In this document: piece by piece, positions 23,750-35,710 of the stretch | Position numbering within the stretch: position 1 is the first letter of the stretch | How the letters are laid out: each line of letters begins with the position of its first letter | Source of the DNA: Lindgomyces ingoldianus | Lineage: Eukaryota > Ascomycota > Dothideomycetes > Pleosporales > Lindgomycetaceae | Reading direction: 5' to 3' | Assembly: GCF_010093535.1 (NCBI RefSeq) | Contig: NW_022985162.1 | Coordinates: 2,888,637-2,952,636, forward strand | Length of the DNA: 64,000 nucleotides | Program-made: the position numbers and the translations under genes | Notes under the pieces: model-generated | What the model was told of the DNA's origin: nothing | Database searches by the model: none | What the model saw: the letters and a program-made list of their open reading frames with translations, nothing else

Positions 23750-24535
23750 AGCATCTTCATCTATATTCACTACGGCTCGTACGTATACGAGACGCACCTC
23801 CCTCTTGTACAACCCAACGGACTCCACTCCTGCGCTTACCAGCTCGCGCAGGTGACTGGCGCGTGTTGGGCCGCTGCGCTTCTCTCATATATTTCCTTAC
23901 GTTGATGTTGCTTTACATGCATAGCGTACGAGATATCCGACTTGCATAATCTTGGGCATGCGATAGATTCGTGCAGGAAGGAAGGATTTCTCACCCAATG
24001 CCTGATGCCGCCTCTTTCCCAGCCTTTAGTTTTCCGGTTTTCTGTTTTCCTGATTCTGCGCCCGGAGGGCTATGAGCGGGTGTCATAGCGAGGTGATACC
24101 ACGAGAAGTATTGCTGAGGATGCTAATACCCGAAAAAGTTTGGAGTATGTGTGAATTAGCGGATTGTAGTAAATAGAGAAGTTCACCCACCTGACATTTG
24201 CACCATGAGAAATATTTGATGCTAAGCCAAACCTTCCGGTTCGGGCAGTTAGAGGCTGCTGTGGATTGCTGTGGCAAGAACAGAAACTTTGGAAACGCTT
24301 GACCAGCCACGGCTAGTAGCGAAGCTCGGGCCCACACAAGTATTTCCGATCCCGCCCAGCCCACTTCCTCCCTCTCCTCACCACACCACCGCTGACACCC
24401 ACAACCGCGTTCTGCAAAAGCAACCCGCTGCATCTACCTAGCACCTAGTATCCTCCTGCCGGACGTCTCTGTCGATACAACTACCCTCGCTCCTAACGAA
24501 ACCCCAACCCAAAGCGACCGTGGCAACCCAGAACA
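23750..24535. other. Intergenic, 3' of FKBP and 5' of antizyme
   Basis: No gene seen. The last 150 bp before 24536 are C/A-rich and probably the antizyme 5' leader. Confidence 0.5.
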
Positions 24536-25571
24536 ATGGCAATCATTTCCCCCAGTTTACATAGCAGTAGTAGTAGTAATCCTCATGGGAATTACTACGA
24601 AATCAGCTCCAATATTCGCGCTAGCTGTTATGCTGTGAATACCTCCACGGCGGCAATCCAGGGCTTCCATTACTCCACTACGGGGGCTGGCGGGGTCGAT
24701 TGGCGTTCCTGAGGAGAGCTCGGTGAGTCTGCTACCCTTTGACTGTCCAGTTGATTCTGGCATCATTTCTGAGTCTTGCTTTGGCTTTTGTTTTGTGCTC
24801 GTTGCTATGCTACAAGCCAAACACTGACTTCATATTAGGGAATGCCTTCCCCTCCACTGAGTCCCCCCCTCTCCGCCAGACACACTTCCGCCGCCAAGTC
24901 GATATCGGGCGAAAGGGCGCACGGAGGGGGGGCTGCATACACCATTACGGAAGAGTGTGAGAGACTCTTCTGCGAGACACTGCGGGCTGTTTTTCTAGGT
25001 GAGGGAAACTTGGCTCGTCAGGACTCGCTTGTGCTGGGTGTGCAAAATCAATATTCAAATACCAATATCAACGACTATGGGGTTCATGTACGTCGCCATA
25101 CGGATACAAAGGATGAAACTATTACGGGGCTGGATCTGTTTGAGGAAAAGAGGGGCTTGGTTGGCGAGTGGATCGAGATTTGGGACTATGTTGGAGGGAA
25201 TAAGTTCCGAGGCTTTGTTGCCGAGAAGGATGGGAGCAGCGAGAGGACTATGTTCGTCTTTTTCGATGGCAGTGTCATTGGCGGCGATCTCAAAGCTGGG
25301 TACGTCCAATCAGTTCAACCCCCAATCTTCTTGGACATGTCCATACTGACTATCACGCAGCCTGATGGCCCTCCTTGAACTCTGCGACATACCCTACTTT
25401 TCCTGCTCCCACCTTGTCGCTTGTCTCGACCGTCACACCGACCCCCGACCTCTGGACGCCCTAACCAAGGACCTTGGTTGGATAGGCTTCCAGCTCACTA
25501 CACTAAACGACTTCACGAGTGGGGACGATATCACCAGCAATCAGTGGCTTTTCATGGATATGGATGTATAG
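24536..25571 (+). CDS. OAZ: Ornithine decarboxylase antizyme, needs +1 programmed frameshift
   Basis: ORF1 starts at 24536 and stops after 58 codons at a TGA (24710-24712) directly after TCC. Skipping one base gives GAG GAG AGC TCG, then a GT donor at 24723, an intron to 24838, exon 24839-25299, intron, and exon 25361-25571. The joined product is about 285 residues. The body reads as antizyme: EECERLFCETLRAVFLGEGN, then WIEIWDYVGG..FRGFVAEKDG, then ERTMFVFFDGSVI and the C-terminal LMALLELCD and LGWIGFQLTTL segments. Antizyme binds ornithine decarboxylase, sends it to the proteasome and blocks polyamine uptake. In known antizymes polyamines stimulate exactly such a +1 shift at UCC-UGA, giving feedback control. 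The short ORF1 hides the gene from length-based ORF finding. Confidence 0.88.
24707..24712 (+). promoter_or_regulatory. Antizyme +1 frameshift site (TCC TGA)
   Basis: TCC in the last sense position followed by TGA, preceded by TGG CGT. This matches the classic antizyme shift site. The first intron begins 11 bases after the stop codon, so any 3' stimulatory structure in the mRNA would have to span the spliced junction. Confidence 0.85.
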
Positions 25572-25987
25572 GCCGCTTCTTCTCCGACTTGCTTTCGATT
25601 TTTCTCTATTCGATCATTTCCTATTCTAGTTTCCTCTCCTGCGTGGAGGGCCTTTGAATCGTGATATATCAAGTTAGTAAGGCTGGCGTCAAGAGTTCTA
25701 GTCATACCTGCATACATTTTGCTGGTGTAAATTGCGCATCTTGTAATGTGCAGGTCATTACTTTCAGTGCCTGCTAACTTAATCCTCTTGTACCTATGAC
25801 ACTTATCTGAGAAAGGATAACCAATACCGGCTCAAGTAGATAGTTTTATGCGAGGCATTATTATCCAAACACGCGTCCACACGCCAAAACGCTGGGCAAG
25901 TCCCCACAGCTCCTAATCATACAGCCGTCCAAACCTTCCAAGATCCAATTTCAGGTCACCATCCACATATCATCAGTCCCACCACCC
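25572..25987. other. Convergent 3' region of antizyme and XPD
   Basis: About 416 bp between two 3' ends. No gene or strong terminator motif seen. Confidence 0.5.
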
Positions 25988-28413
25988 TCAAGCATCCAGA
26001 TCCCCCATAATAGCTTCCATGTCCTGATCGCCAAACTCATCCTCCACCCCAACTCCAATCTCCACGGCTCTCCCCTCCGCACTCCTATCCTCCCTCCCTT
26101 GCAAAATCTCCACCCTCTTCTTCGCCTGATGGCTCTCTAGCTCCACCAAGCTCCACGTACTTATACCTTCTTGCTCACTCCTTGTCCACGGCACCGACAT
26201 ATCGCGCAAAAAGGCTTTCGCATGGGATACCGCTTGATCGACACTCAGCTTCGTATTACTCGTATCTAGTGCCATTTGAATCCACTTAGGCAGTTGGGTG
26301 ATTTTCTTGCCAAACCGTTTATCCGCGAGAACCATGATCCCGTAATCGTCTTTCCCGCGGATAACGCGGCCTAGACATTGTGCTGCGTGGCGCATGGCGT
26401 CGAAAGACAGGAAATCAGATTCCTTAATCCTGTATGTTTCGCGGAGAAATTCCAGCCTTGCTTTAAGAATACGAGATTCTGTGTATTGGTACGGCACACC
26501 CATGCACAACACAGCGCGGCCGTAGTTATGGTCAAAATCAATGCCCTCTGAGACCTTGCCCCGCGCAACGCACAGTAGCACCGCCCCACGCCCGTTGTTG
26601 CACGCAGTCCGGTAGGTTTCGAGTGCGAGGGAAGTTTCCTGAGCGTCGGGAGTTTCTACCAGTATGAGTTTGTATTTCCAGACTTCGTTGAGGACGTGCG
26701 AGCCTTGCCATATGGATATTATACTCTCCATGTAGAGGTAGGAAGGGAAGAACACTACAACCCCATCCGGGGTTAGTTTGCAGAATTCGATGAGTAGGTT
26801 GCCGAAGTTGCGGACGACTTGCGGGTCGTTGCGGTGTTCGAATTGGGAGGTGATTTGGTTTTGGTCGGAGCCACGGTCCACGATCATGGGGAGGAAGGAC
26901 CGGCGGGTTAGTGTCATGGTGAAAGATTCTTGGACGACGGTGGAGAAGTTCAGCATGCGGGGGTACATATCTAGCGGAGACATGGTGCCCGAAGTGACGA
27001 TGACGGACGAGAAACGCTCGAAGACAGGGGCGATGGCGATGGCAGCGTCGAGACAGGTGAAGTGGAGGATGGGGTTGGGCACTGTGGAGGTGGCGGCTTC
27101 GAAGGGCTCAAGGATGAGGAGGAAGCCGGATTCGTAGGTGGAGATGAGGGTCGCGAAGGTCGCGACTTCTTGTAAGGGCTGGTAGTCTTCGATATTGGTG
27201 AGCTCGAGGGTGCGGACGAGAGACGTGAGTCGCTCGGCGCAGAATCGGAGGGGTTTGCGTTCGATGAATGTGAGTTCGCGAAGATGGCTGAGGAAGGAAG
27301 GGGGCGTTTCGGAAATGACATGAAGCACTTTCATGCGAGTTTTAAGGTACTCAATGAAGCGTTTTAGGAAGGCGACGAAGTGCTCTGCGCGACGGATGTT
27401 GCCTGGTACGGCTTCTTTGAGCAGGTCGTCTGGTAAGGCTGGGTTAGCCATGAATGCGTTCTCGTCCCTAGCCTCTTCAGCTTCTCGTAAGCCTTCTACT
27501 AATTTGGCGTATTCATTCTGGAGTTTTTCGGCATCTGTGGACTTCATCTCTGTGATCTTGCGGTCTAGATTGTTGACACCACGGGCCGCTTTGCGCAGCG
27601 AATCTTCGGTCAAATCGATACTTAGGGATTCGATGCACACATTGTCGATATTGTGAGCTTCGTCGAACACGACGATGCAGTCTTTCGACAGTTCTCTAGA
27701 CACTCGTTCTGCGATTTTAGGATCGAGCAGGTAGTGGTAGGAGTAAATAATAACATTACAATACGGCATCATGCGGCGCGCGGTGAAGTACGGACATTGC
27801 TTCTGCTGCTCGCCGTACTTCTGCATACCGTCCAGCGTCCACACGCCAGGCGGGATCAGATTATGCGGCTCCAGAAGATCAAGATTGTCGTGGTAGACGC
27901 AGAGATCGACGTCCTCCCCGCGCTCTTTCTTTTCCTTGACGAAACCAGCCGTTAGGCTTCGACAGCGCGCGTCGACTATGGCGCCACTCTTCTCACGCTT
28001 AACAGACGGATGCAGACAGAGATTTTTCCGACTAGTTAAGCCGAGGCCGCGGAACTCTTCTTCATAGCCTAGCTGCTCAGTGCGATACTTCATCAGGCCT
28101 TTCAGCTCGGCCAGAGCTTTTTCGATCTCTGACATGGTACGCGAGCAGTAGATCAGTTTCCGTGTCTCGGGGTGGAACTGCTGGTACGCTACGATGAGAG
28201 AAAGAAGAGACACGGTTTTACCCGTACCCGAAGGCATCTCGAGAACGCAGTGACCCCTTGCGTCAAGAGTGCGCTTGAGGTCGCACATGTAGGCATATTG
28301 CTCAGGATATATCCTGGGGTATGGGAAGAGCACTGGTAGGTCGCTGGATATGGTAAGCAACAAAAGCGGTCATCGAGATCAAGAATAAAAACGTACTCTA
28401 TAAAGAACTTCAT
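25988..28413 (-). CDS. RAD3: TFIIH DNA helicase XPD/Rad3
   Basis: A 790-residue protein. A 17-bp first exon (28413-28397) encodes MKFFI plus two bases, followed by a 53-bp intron and exon 28343-25988. This restores the conserved XPD N-terminus MKFFIDDLPVLFPYPR; the ATG at 28363 lies in the intron and is not the start. Motifs: Walker A SGTGKT with Lys48, the 4Fe-4S cysteines Cys115, Cys133, Cys154 and Cys189, DEAH at 233-236, and helicase motifs V/VI (ARGKVSEGIDF, QCLGRVIRGKDDYG). Spacing is almost identical to human XPD. It is a 5'-3' helicase of TFIIH, used in nucleotide excision repair and as a structural part of TFIIH in transcription initiation. It is divergent from the listerin gene. Confidence 0.96.
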
Positions 28414-28761
28414 CCTGGTATACTGCGCCTGCAGCGGATAGGGCTGAGGTTGTATTGTTACTTGCTGGAGGAAGCCTTTGGGTTGCCTTGAGATGAAGTT
28501 CAGATGAGAAGCACTAGGACCTATAAGGGAAGGCTTCGGTAGTTCTCCGGCTGCAGACACTGGTGAAAGCCCCACGCCACGCCACGCCGCCCTTCAGCTC
28601 CGTCATCAAGGGCAAGGCAAGGGCAGTGCAAGGCAAGGGCAGGGCAAGGGCAAGCATCGCTTCGATTCACAAGCTTTCCTTAGACATTGAAATTCACCGC
28701 TCCGCCACTTTCCCCCTCTTGACTTTTCATTTTTATACCTTCGCTCTTTCAAGCTGCAAGC
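28414..28761. promoter_or_regulatory. Divergent promoter between XPD and listerin, with short tandem repeats
   Basis: The 348 bp between opposite start codons contain a CACGC-type run near 28571-28588 and, right after it, about 50 bp of GGCAAG/GGGCA-type repeats (28609-28656) with strong purine bias on the plus strand. Whether these are control elements or simple-sequence drift is unknown. Confidence 0.45.
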
Positions 28762-31700
28762 ATGAGTAAGCGCCAGGTCAAATCGCAAGCCAGCAGCGCT
28801 CGGGCTGCCTCAGGTGCGTTCGGCGCAGGCTTCAGTACCTCTTCGTCCTCTGCCTTCAGTGTCAGTTCTTCGCCATTGGCCTACGTCTCAGAACCACCAG
28901 ACCTTTCCTCCATATCCGATCCCAATGTCGTCGTCTACTTCAGAAATCTCTCCAAGAAGGACAGCACCACAAAGGCGAAAGCGTTGGAGGACATGCAGGC
29001 ACGCATTTCTTCACTGAAAGAGCCGGTGGAGGAGGGTATCCTGGAGGCATGGGTGGGTTCAATACACGGATGTACATATCCATGCTACATGTAGTAATTT
29101 AAGTTGTTCCACAGATCAAAATGTACCCTCGTGCCTCGATAGACAATGCGAAGTCAGTCCGCCAGAATGCCCATACCCTGCATGGCCAAATAGCTGCTTC
29201 TGCCGGCAAGCGCATCGCCAAGTACATGCCAAAGTCTGTCGGTGCATGGCTGTCTGGGCTCTATGATAGCGATCGATCGGTGGCTGAGGCGACGCAGAAT
29301 TCGTTGCGCCAAGTATTCAATACCCCCGAGAAAATCCAGAATATCCGCAGGGCGTACCACAAGCCACTGCTGGAATATTGTCGGGACGCTATTGATAAGG
29401 AGACTGCACTCACGTTGAGTGACGAGCGGACTACCAGCCCTGACGATGCGGAAGCAAAGTACAGCAGAGTCATATCCGCTTGCATATCTTTAGTAGGTAG
29501 TTTGCTGTCCAATCTTAAACCTGAAGATCTGTCAAAACTCCAGTCCGAGTATACTGGCCTCTTAACAGACGACAAGCTTTGGGGATTTGCATCCTACAAC
29601 GACGCGCCCATTCGACGCTCGATACATCGATTTCTTAAGACCTGTTTATCAAAGCAGCCAGAAGCCGTGGCGGCCAACCTCGAGGCAATCAGCAGACCCT
29701 ACCTCTCTGTCGCTCTGAACTCGGATCAGACAGGCTCGGCATATGATTACTTGGAAGCTTTGGTCTTGCTAACTTCTGCTCACCCTACAGTTTGGACGGA
29801 GCATTACAAGAGCAAGACTTCAGCGGACAGGAGATTGCGGCAGTTTTTGAAGAAAGGATCTCAATCTGGTCCCCGGGATTTCTGGGCACGGTTGGCCGCT
29901 TTGTTCAACGCTTTGCCTAGCAATATTTTACCTCGAACTGGAGCGGATGCAACGGAAATTCTAAGTGCCCTCCATAGTGGAATCGTCAAGAAGGATGAGC
30001 CAAGAAGCAACCTTGAAACTGCCCTTTTTTCATACCTCGAAGTCACGAATATCGTATGCAGATTGCTCCCTGAGCAGGATAGGCGGAAGCTTGCTGCAGA
30101 TATGATCCTTCCCATTATCTCGCAGTACTTGCGGCCTAGTCCCGAAAATGCACAATGGACTCTACCTCCCGATGGACTCGCGCTAGCATCTCGAGCCTTG
30201 ACTATATTAGGTGTAGAGAGTGTTCTTCAGGAAGAGTGGCCGCGATATGTCGAAGCATTCATCGGCGATATCAGAGTCTCCGCTCCGGAGCAGTCGAAGG
30301 ATCACGAAAGGTCTCAAGCCTCGCTCATTCAGCAAGCAAAACGGCTTGCTTCACTACAGAAGTCTGCCCTGTCTACTAACCCAGCAACACCATTACGGGC
30401 TGTCTTTACGAAATCAAACGCCTCGATCATCCATAAAGCACTCCATGTTGTGAGGAATAGAAACGGGAAACCGTACGGTGCGGCGGGCACGATAGCGGAG
30501 TTCCTTCACAGGAATGGATCCTTCATACTGGCCGATAAGGAAACGAAACAGCAACTGGAAGATTTCGTTCAACAGGATATCCAGAAGTTCATACTTTCGC
30601 GTTCCTCTTCTCATCTAGTGGATATCTTGTACACGTTCTCTCAGTCGCCGTTCTTCGAGGAAACATGGGGTACGTGTTTGAAAAGTGCATTAAACGAACC
30701 GGATTCCCCGGTCAAGGTAGCAGCGCTTGAAGCCCTTCTTACATCGTCGAAAATCCCAAATACATTTGAGCTTGCCTTGTCAGACACAGAGTTGCAAGGC
30801 TACATAAAGTCCAGTGTCCAAGCTACACTTGAAGGTTCTCTAGAGTGGGACTCCTTCAATCGCATTCTCCAGTCATCTTCAAACATCCTAGCGCCAGAGA
30901 CAACTGACGAGATCCTATCATCCATGGCAAAATCTCTCTCCGTATCTGCGCAGGCACCGTTTGCACTACAAGGATTCCGACAGATCGTAAAGCAAAACCC
31001 GTCACTACTCAGGTCATTCTTATCAACGCAGAATGGGTCAGATCTACTTCGTCAGCTCCTTCTTGCATCAGAGTCTCCAGATGATGAGATTTCCCAAGAA
31101 GCCGCGGCGGTTAACTCGTCACTTCAGACCATTCTCGGCGCCGAATCCACCTCGAAACAGTCCGTATACGACGTCATCCAGCACGGCCTCCTAGATGCAA
31201 CACAGACATCGGTGTCAGTTGAGACATTAGTCGATCTTGCCAAGCAGACGATTGTCCCTGGTGCGACATGGGAAGAAATGGCAGGGGCATTTCCGAGTAT
31301 GGACGACTGGGGTTCTGCATTAACACCTTTCCTCGACACACCTCCGAAGACTTCACTAGCTATTACCAATCCGCTAGGCGGAGCCGTGTATGTCGTTCAG
31401 TCTAGCTCGACCCGAGCTACACCCGAGAAGCTCCCTCGTGACGTTGATGGATATTCTCCTGCATTCAGGATTGCCCAATATGTCATCAGACTTTTTAAGA
31501 ATCCCGAATTTTTCGAGTCGAAGAAGCTGCCGTCGGATATTTCAGACTCTGTCTTGTCTAACATTGCACTCACAGTGCAGCTTGCAGGCGATAACCTTGG
31601 GCTTGCCGGAGCAAACGATCTGTGGGCCGCGTACAACCCCGAAGTTGAGGCTGATGTCATGTCATTCATGACGGATGCACAAGACTTCATCAAACAAGAA

Positions 31701-34074
31701 CTAGCTCATCTGCGATCAATATGGGTTGGTATCAATCCTTTGCTAACATGGTCCTCTGATTTACTGTCAAAGTGTAGCAAGCAGTCTTCAGCTACGGCTT
31801 ATTACTGGGCTCGGGTATACAGCACTCTCGTCTCAGATGCAATTGAGTTACATGGTTCTCATACCTCCCTGGCCGAAGACATTCAAAATTCGTTGAAGGT
31901 GCTCCAGAGGAATAAAGGTAAGCATAGGAGAACAGCCCTTGTACCATGTTTCTAACTCCTTTGAATAGACATCCTTCCTCTGCTTGGCTTCTTAAGTGCT
32001 TTTAAAGAACCTTTAGCATGGTCGAAGTCATGCGAGAGAATGTGCAACGAGCTTGTCGCTGACCTTACTGGTCTAGACATTGGTAAGAAGCCAGAAGACG
32101 GTATGTTTGACCCACCGAAATCCCTATTGCCTGGTTGAAGTCCTCGTGGTTCGGCCTGTTTCTTGAGAGTCCTAATGCGCCGTCCTGAACTAGTTTTAAA
32201 ATATGCAGCCATACCCCCCTTAGGCTCCATAAGTCTACCTAGAATCATACTAACAAATTAGTAGGACTTCGGCAGCTCATCCTCCTTAATGCTATCCTCT
32301 CCAGTCAAGAGGAAATAGCACAAAGCATTGCTAAACAACGTATCATTTTCTTCGTCAAACATGCTCTTCCATTTTTAGGAGATTCGCAATGCCCTCTCCC
32401 TATTCGGTCCGAGCTTTGTCGTGCTCTCACTGTATTGCTCCCTCTAATGAGCGATATGTATGGTGAGCATTGGGTGGGCATACTGAACTCATTGTCCACA
32501 AGCTGGGTGAAGACTAGTGAGGTGGAAGAGAATGAATCGGAGTTAGATAGGTATGTTACCGCATTTATGACTATCCCTTATACGTCCGTTAGGTTTATGT
32601 CCCCACTCTAACTTCATCACAGTCCCATTCCATTTGTGCATGCTTCGTTAAAGCTTTACGCCCAACTGCGAATCTTGACGCAAGAGGAAGAACCGAACGA
32701 TGACCTCCTCGAAGCGTGGAAGGAGTCAGAGCGAGATGTTGCCAACGGGTTGATCAATCTCCTAAAACACTCTCAGCACTTCCCCGATGAATTTCACCAG
32801 CCACTGAAGATCGTCAACGATATCTTGGCGAGACAGATTTCAAAAGTTCCTCTAGAGCACCTAGAGTCAAGAGAGGAATTATTTCCCCTTCTTTATGTCG
32901 AGTCGCAGCCTGTCCAACAGACAGCATTCGACATATTACACAAGCAAATTCCAGCTGCGCAAGAGCAAATTTCAATTGATTCAGCACTCGAGAAAACGAC
33001 TGCTCGACTACCAGAAGAATTGCTCTCTCTCATCCTCGAGTCACCAACTGTGTCAGCATTAGCAGAGGAGAACTTTGAGCGCAGTATTCCTTTACCATTA
33101 CGAGGATACTTGCTCAGTTGGCTACTTGTCTTCGATCATCTTGAGTATGCTGTAAGTTTCATTTCAACTTTGCGGATCATAGAAGCTAACAAACCTGCAG
33201 TCATTCAAGGTCAAAAATGATTACATTGAGCACATCAAGGAAGGGGAATATCTGCCCGGATTGCTCAACTTCACGTTCGACTTCCTCGGCCATGCTCACA
33301 ACAAGCCCGTCGATGTTTCTAAATTCGATGTCACTACCTACACTCCAGACCTAGAGCCCCCGCGACGCGACACTCAATGGCTCCTGGCCCATCTGTACTT
33401 CCTCTGTCTCCGCCACATACCCTCACTTTCAAAAGCTTGGTGGATCGACTGCAAGTCCCGTCCGATCGCCGTTACTCTTGAGCCCTGGACACAAAAATAC
33501 GTAAGTCGCCCAACTCCACAAACTCCTTTATCTTCTCTAATCTAAGCCTCCGCAGATTTCCCCTCCAGTAGTCACCGCTGCCCTGCAATCTGTCATTGAA
33601 TGGAGCTCCGCCCAGTCCACCACCGACCCTGACTCCCCTTTCACCATCAAAGTCTCACCCCGTGCCTGGGAAATAAACGCATCCTACACCATCGATGAAC
33701 AAATAATATCCATGCGTATAACCCTACCCTCCGCCTTCCCTCTCTCCAACGCCCGCATCGAAGGCACAAACCGCGTGGCTGTGAACGAACAAAAATGGCA
33801 ATCGTGGATGCGGACCTCCCTCGGCGCTATCACGCTATTCAATGGAACCTTAATCGATGCACTAACAACGTTTAAGCGGAATGTGGATGGTGCTATGAAG
33901 GGGCAGACTGAGTGCGCGATTTGTTATAGTATTGTGGGGAGTGATAAAAAGTTGCCGGATAAGAGGTGTGGGACTTGTAGGAATCTTTTTCATGGGGGAT
34001 GTCTGTTTAAGTGGTTTAAGAGTAGTGGAAGTAGTTCTTGTCCACTTTGTAGGAACCCGTTTAACTATGGGTAG
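28762..34074 (+). CDS. RKR1: Listerin E3 ubiquitin-protein ligase (RQC subunit)
   Basis: A 1619-residue protein from exons 28762-29052, 29115-31917, 31969-32100, 32265-32550, 32623-33151, 33201-33500 and 33556-34074. The Ser-rich N-terminus leads into PPDLSSISDPNVVVYFRNLSKKDSTT, typical of listerin, then a very long HEAT/ARM-like helical body. The C-terminus has an RWD-like segment followed by a RING of the C4HC3 kind, from Cys1567 (CAIC) through CGTC and HGGC to CPLC at 1609-1612. Listerin binds 60S subunits carrying stalled nascent chains and ubiquitinates them in ribosome-associated quality control. The length fits the fungal family. Intron 3 (32101-32264, 164 bp) is the longest in the gene; the others are about 50-72 bp. 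Confidence 0.93.
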
Positions 34075-34627
34075 GTTGGGCGGTGGGATCGGTAGTCGTT
34101 CACCACAGCCAACGCGGTAGCTATAAACCACTCTTTTTCCGCTAATCCTTTCTTGCCCTGTCTTAATATTCTATTAAGCTACTGCTAGCCCCCAAAACTA
34201 GCCTATAATTTGCAGCCAATAGTAAACTTGAGTGCAAGCTAATTTTGTAACAATTTAGGATCCTGGGATCGCATGTTCCTTATAAGGTTGTCATGTCATC
34301 AATGGTAAGTGCGAAGGAGTCGATGATGTTATCAATTGGACCAACTTTGCTTAAACTTATGCATTTTTTTCACGCGAAAGAGCATATGGCTGTAGTTTCC
34401 TAAGGAACCTGTGAGCTGCTGCCATAGCCACACTGACAGTGAGCTTGGATGAAAATTTCCCCCAAACCTCGAACATTCGAACAAAGGATTTATATTCACT
34501 CGCCTTCATCTCGAAGCTCAAGGCAGCTACCTGTCTACTACCTATACCTCCATCCTTCCAGAATTCCATAATTCCTTATCCCCAGCCCTCATCTACCTTC
34601 CCCCCCTCTCTCTTCTTTCCTTCCAAA
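34075..34627. other. Intergenic, listerin to secreted protein
   Basis: No gene seen. The end is a pyrimidine-rich leader (about 34590-34625) just before the start codon at 34628. Confidence 0.5.
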
Positions 34628-35710
34628 ATGATCTCCATCAGGCACACTCTCTTGATCGCTATTACCTTCGCTAGCTTCGGCGTCCTCGGCGTGCATCACG
34701 CTCATGCCGTGACTGAGGTCACACGCGAAATTAACATCCTCGACAAACTCGTTCTCGACCAACCAATCATAGATATCAGCGAGATTCTCACCAAACACCT
34801 GGATTTTCCCGGCTGTATTGGCAACCTCTGGCCCGGCAATCTCACCATCAACGTTTGCAAGACTTGGTTCACAAAGCTGAGTCTAGATGCCAAGGACTTG
34901 GAGACTTGGAATGTGACTTACCCTGATGTTTATATCTCTCAGACTCAGTTGGTAGGAACTACGAGGCTGCTAACTGGAGAATAGTGCGACGAGCCCTGGG
35001 TCATGTGTCGCCACAAAAACGCACCCTACAGGTAAAGCACTTCTTCAAACAGCAACAATAGCAACCACAACCAATCCCAATTCTGGGCTGCATCCACGTC
35101 TATCATACTAAATTTACCATAGCATGCAGAATACCTCATACTACTTCGGCCATATCCCCGTCCACATGCGCACCCACATCCACCACGTTATCGCGCTTCC
35201 CGCAACCAATCACGGGGGGAAATCCGCAATCAATGAACGCGACAATGTAGTTTTGCAAGGGAATCCGAGTTTCCATGATATGCTTGCCGCAGTTGCGAAG
35301 AGTACTGCGATGTATGGTTACCCAGGGATTGTTGGGCCATACTCTGGTAAAACTTCCTTCTTTCCTGTCTTCCTCTCTATCTCCACTCCATCTCCCTCAA
35401 CATCTCAAATTGCCAGTCTAACCTAACCCTAGATAGCAAAAACTGGCTTGACGCCTACAACCACGACTCCGCCATCTGCAACCCAGTTGCTTCCTTAAAC
35501 CAGCTAGAGAATCTGGCCCAAGAAACTGTCATGGCGCTCGTCGACCTCCACACCATGACCGGTATGTCTGGGATCTCAACGGAATGGAAGAAGATCCAAA
35601 ACCAATATACGCAGATCCAGAAAGATATCTATCTGGATGCGTTGAAACCCGGGAAGGGGGCGAAGTGTCTAGCAAGGGATCAGGTGAATAGTGGAGCTGT
35701 TGAGATATAA
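34628..35710 (+). CDS. Secreted protein of unknown function, possibly degenerate metallopeptidase-like fold
   Basis: A 282-residue protein from exons 34628-34927, 34985-35031, 35123-35346 and 35433-35710. The signal peptide is about 26 residues. Conserved-looking blocks are CDEPWVMCRHKNA, FGHIPVHMRTHIHHVIALP, and NLAQETVMALVDL near the C-terminus, with six cysteines in the mature part. The arrangement reminds me of a family of secreted fungal proteins with a zincin-like fold, in which a HExxH helix follows the HV-A-P block. Here that place reads PSFHDMLAAVAKS, so the zinc site would be absent. This family link is weak memory, not proof. Intron 1 uses a less common GTTTAT donor but has a good GCTAAC branch and restores the NVTYPD-CDEPW reading; a 33-bp alternative intron looks too short. 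Confidence 0.6.

Noticed and set aside
24842..25378. A separate 178-codon gene starting at ATG 24842
   Set aside because: It would begin inside the antizyme body and its end reads into an intron; the upstream ORF1 with TCC-TGA explains the region better.
28189..28575. Minus-strand ORF upstream of XPD as a longer first exon
   Set aside because: It contains the real MKFFI start but reads into the 53-bp intron; the 17-bp first exon restores the conserved XPD N-terminus exactly.
28571..28660. CRISPR-like or satellite array
   Set aside because: The units are only 5-8 bp and irregular, with no spacers; simple sequence in a eukaryotic promoter.
34950..34984. A 33-bp intron in the secreted protein gene
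   Set aside because: It is shorter than any other intron in the window; the 57-bp alternative from 34928 uses the same acceptor and branch site and gives a better protein join.
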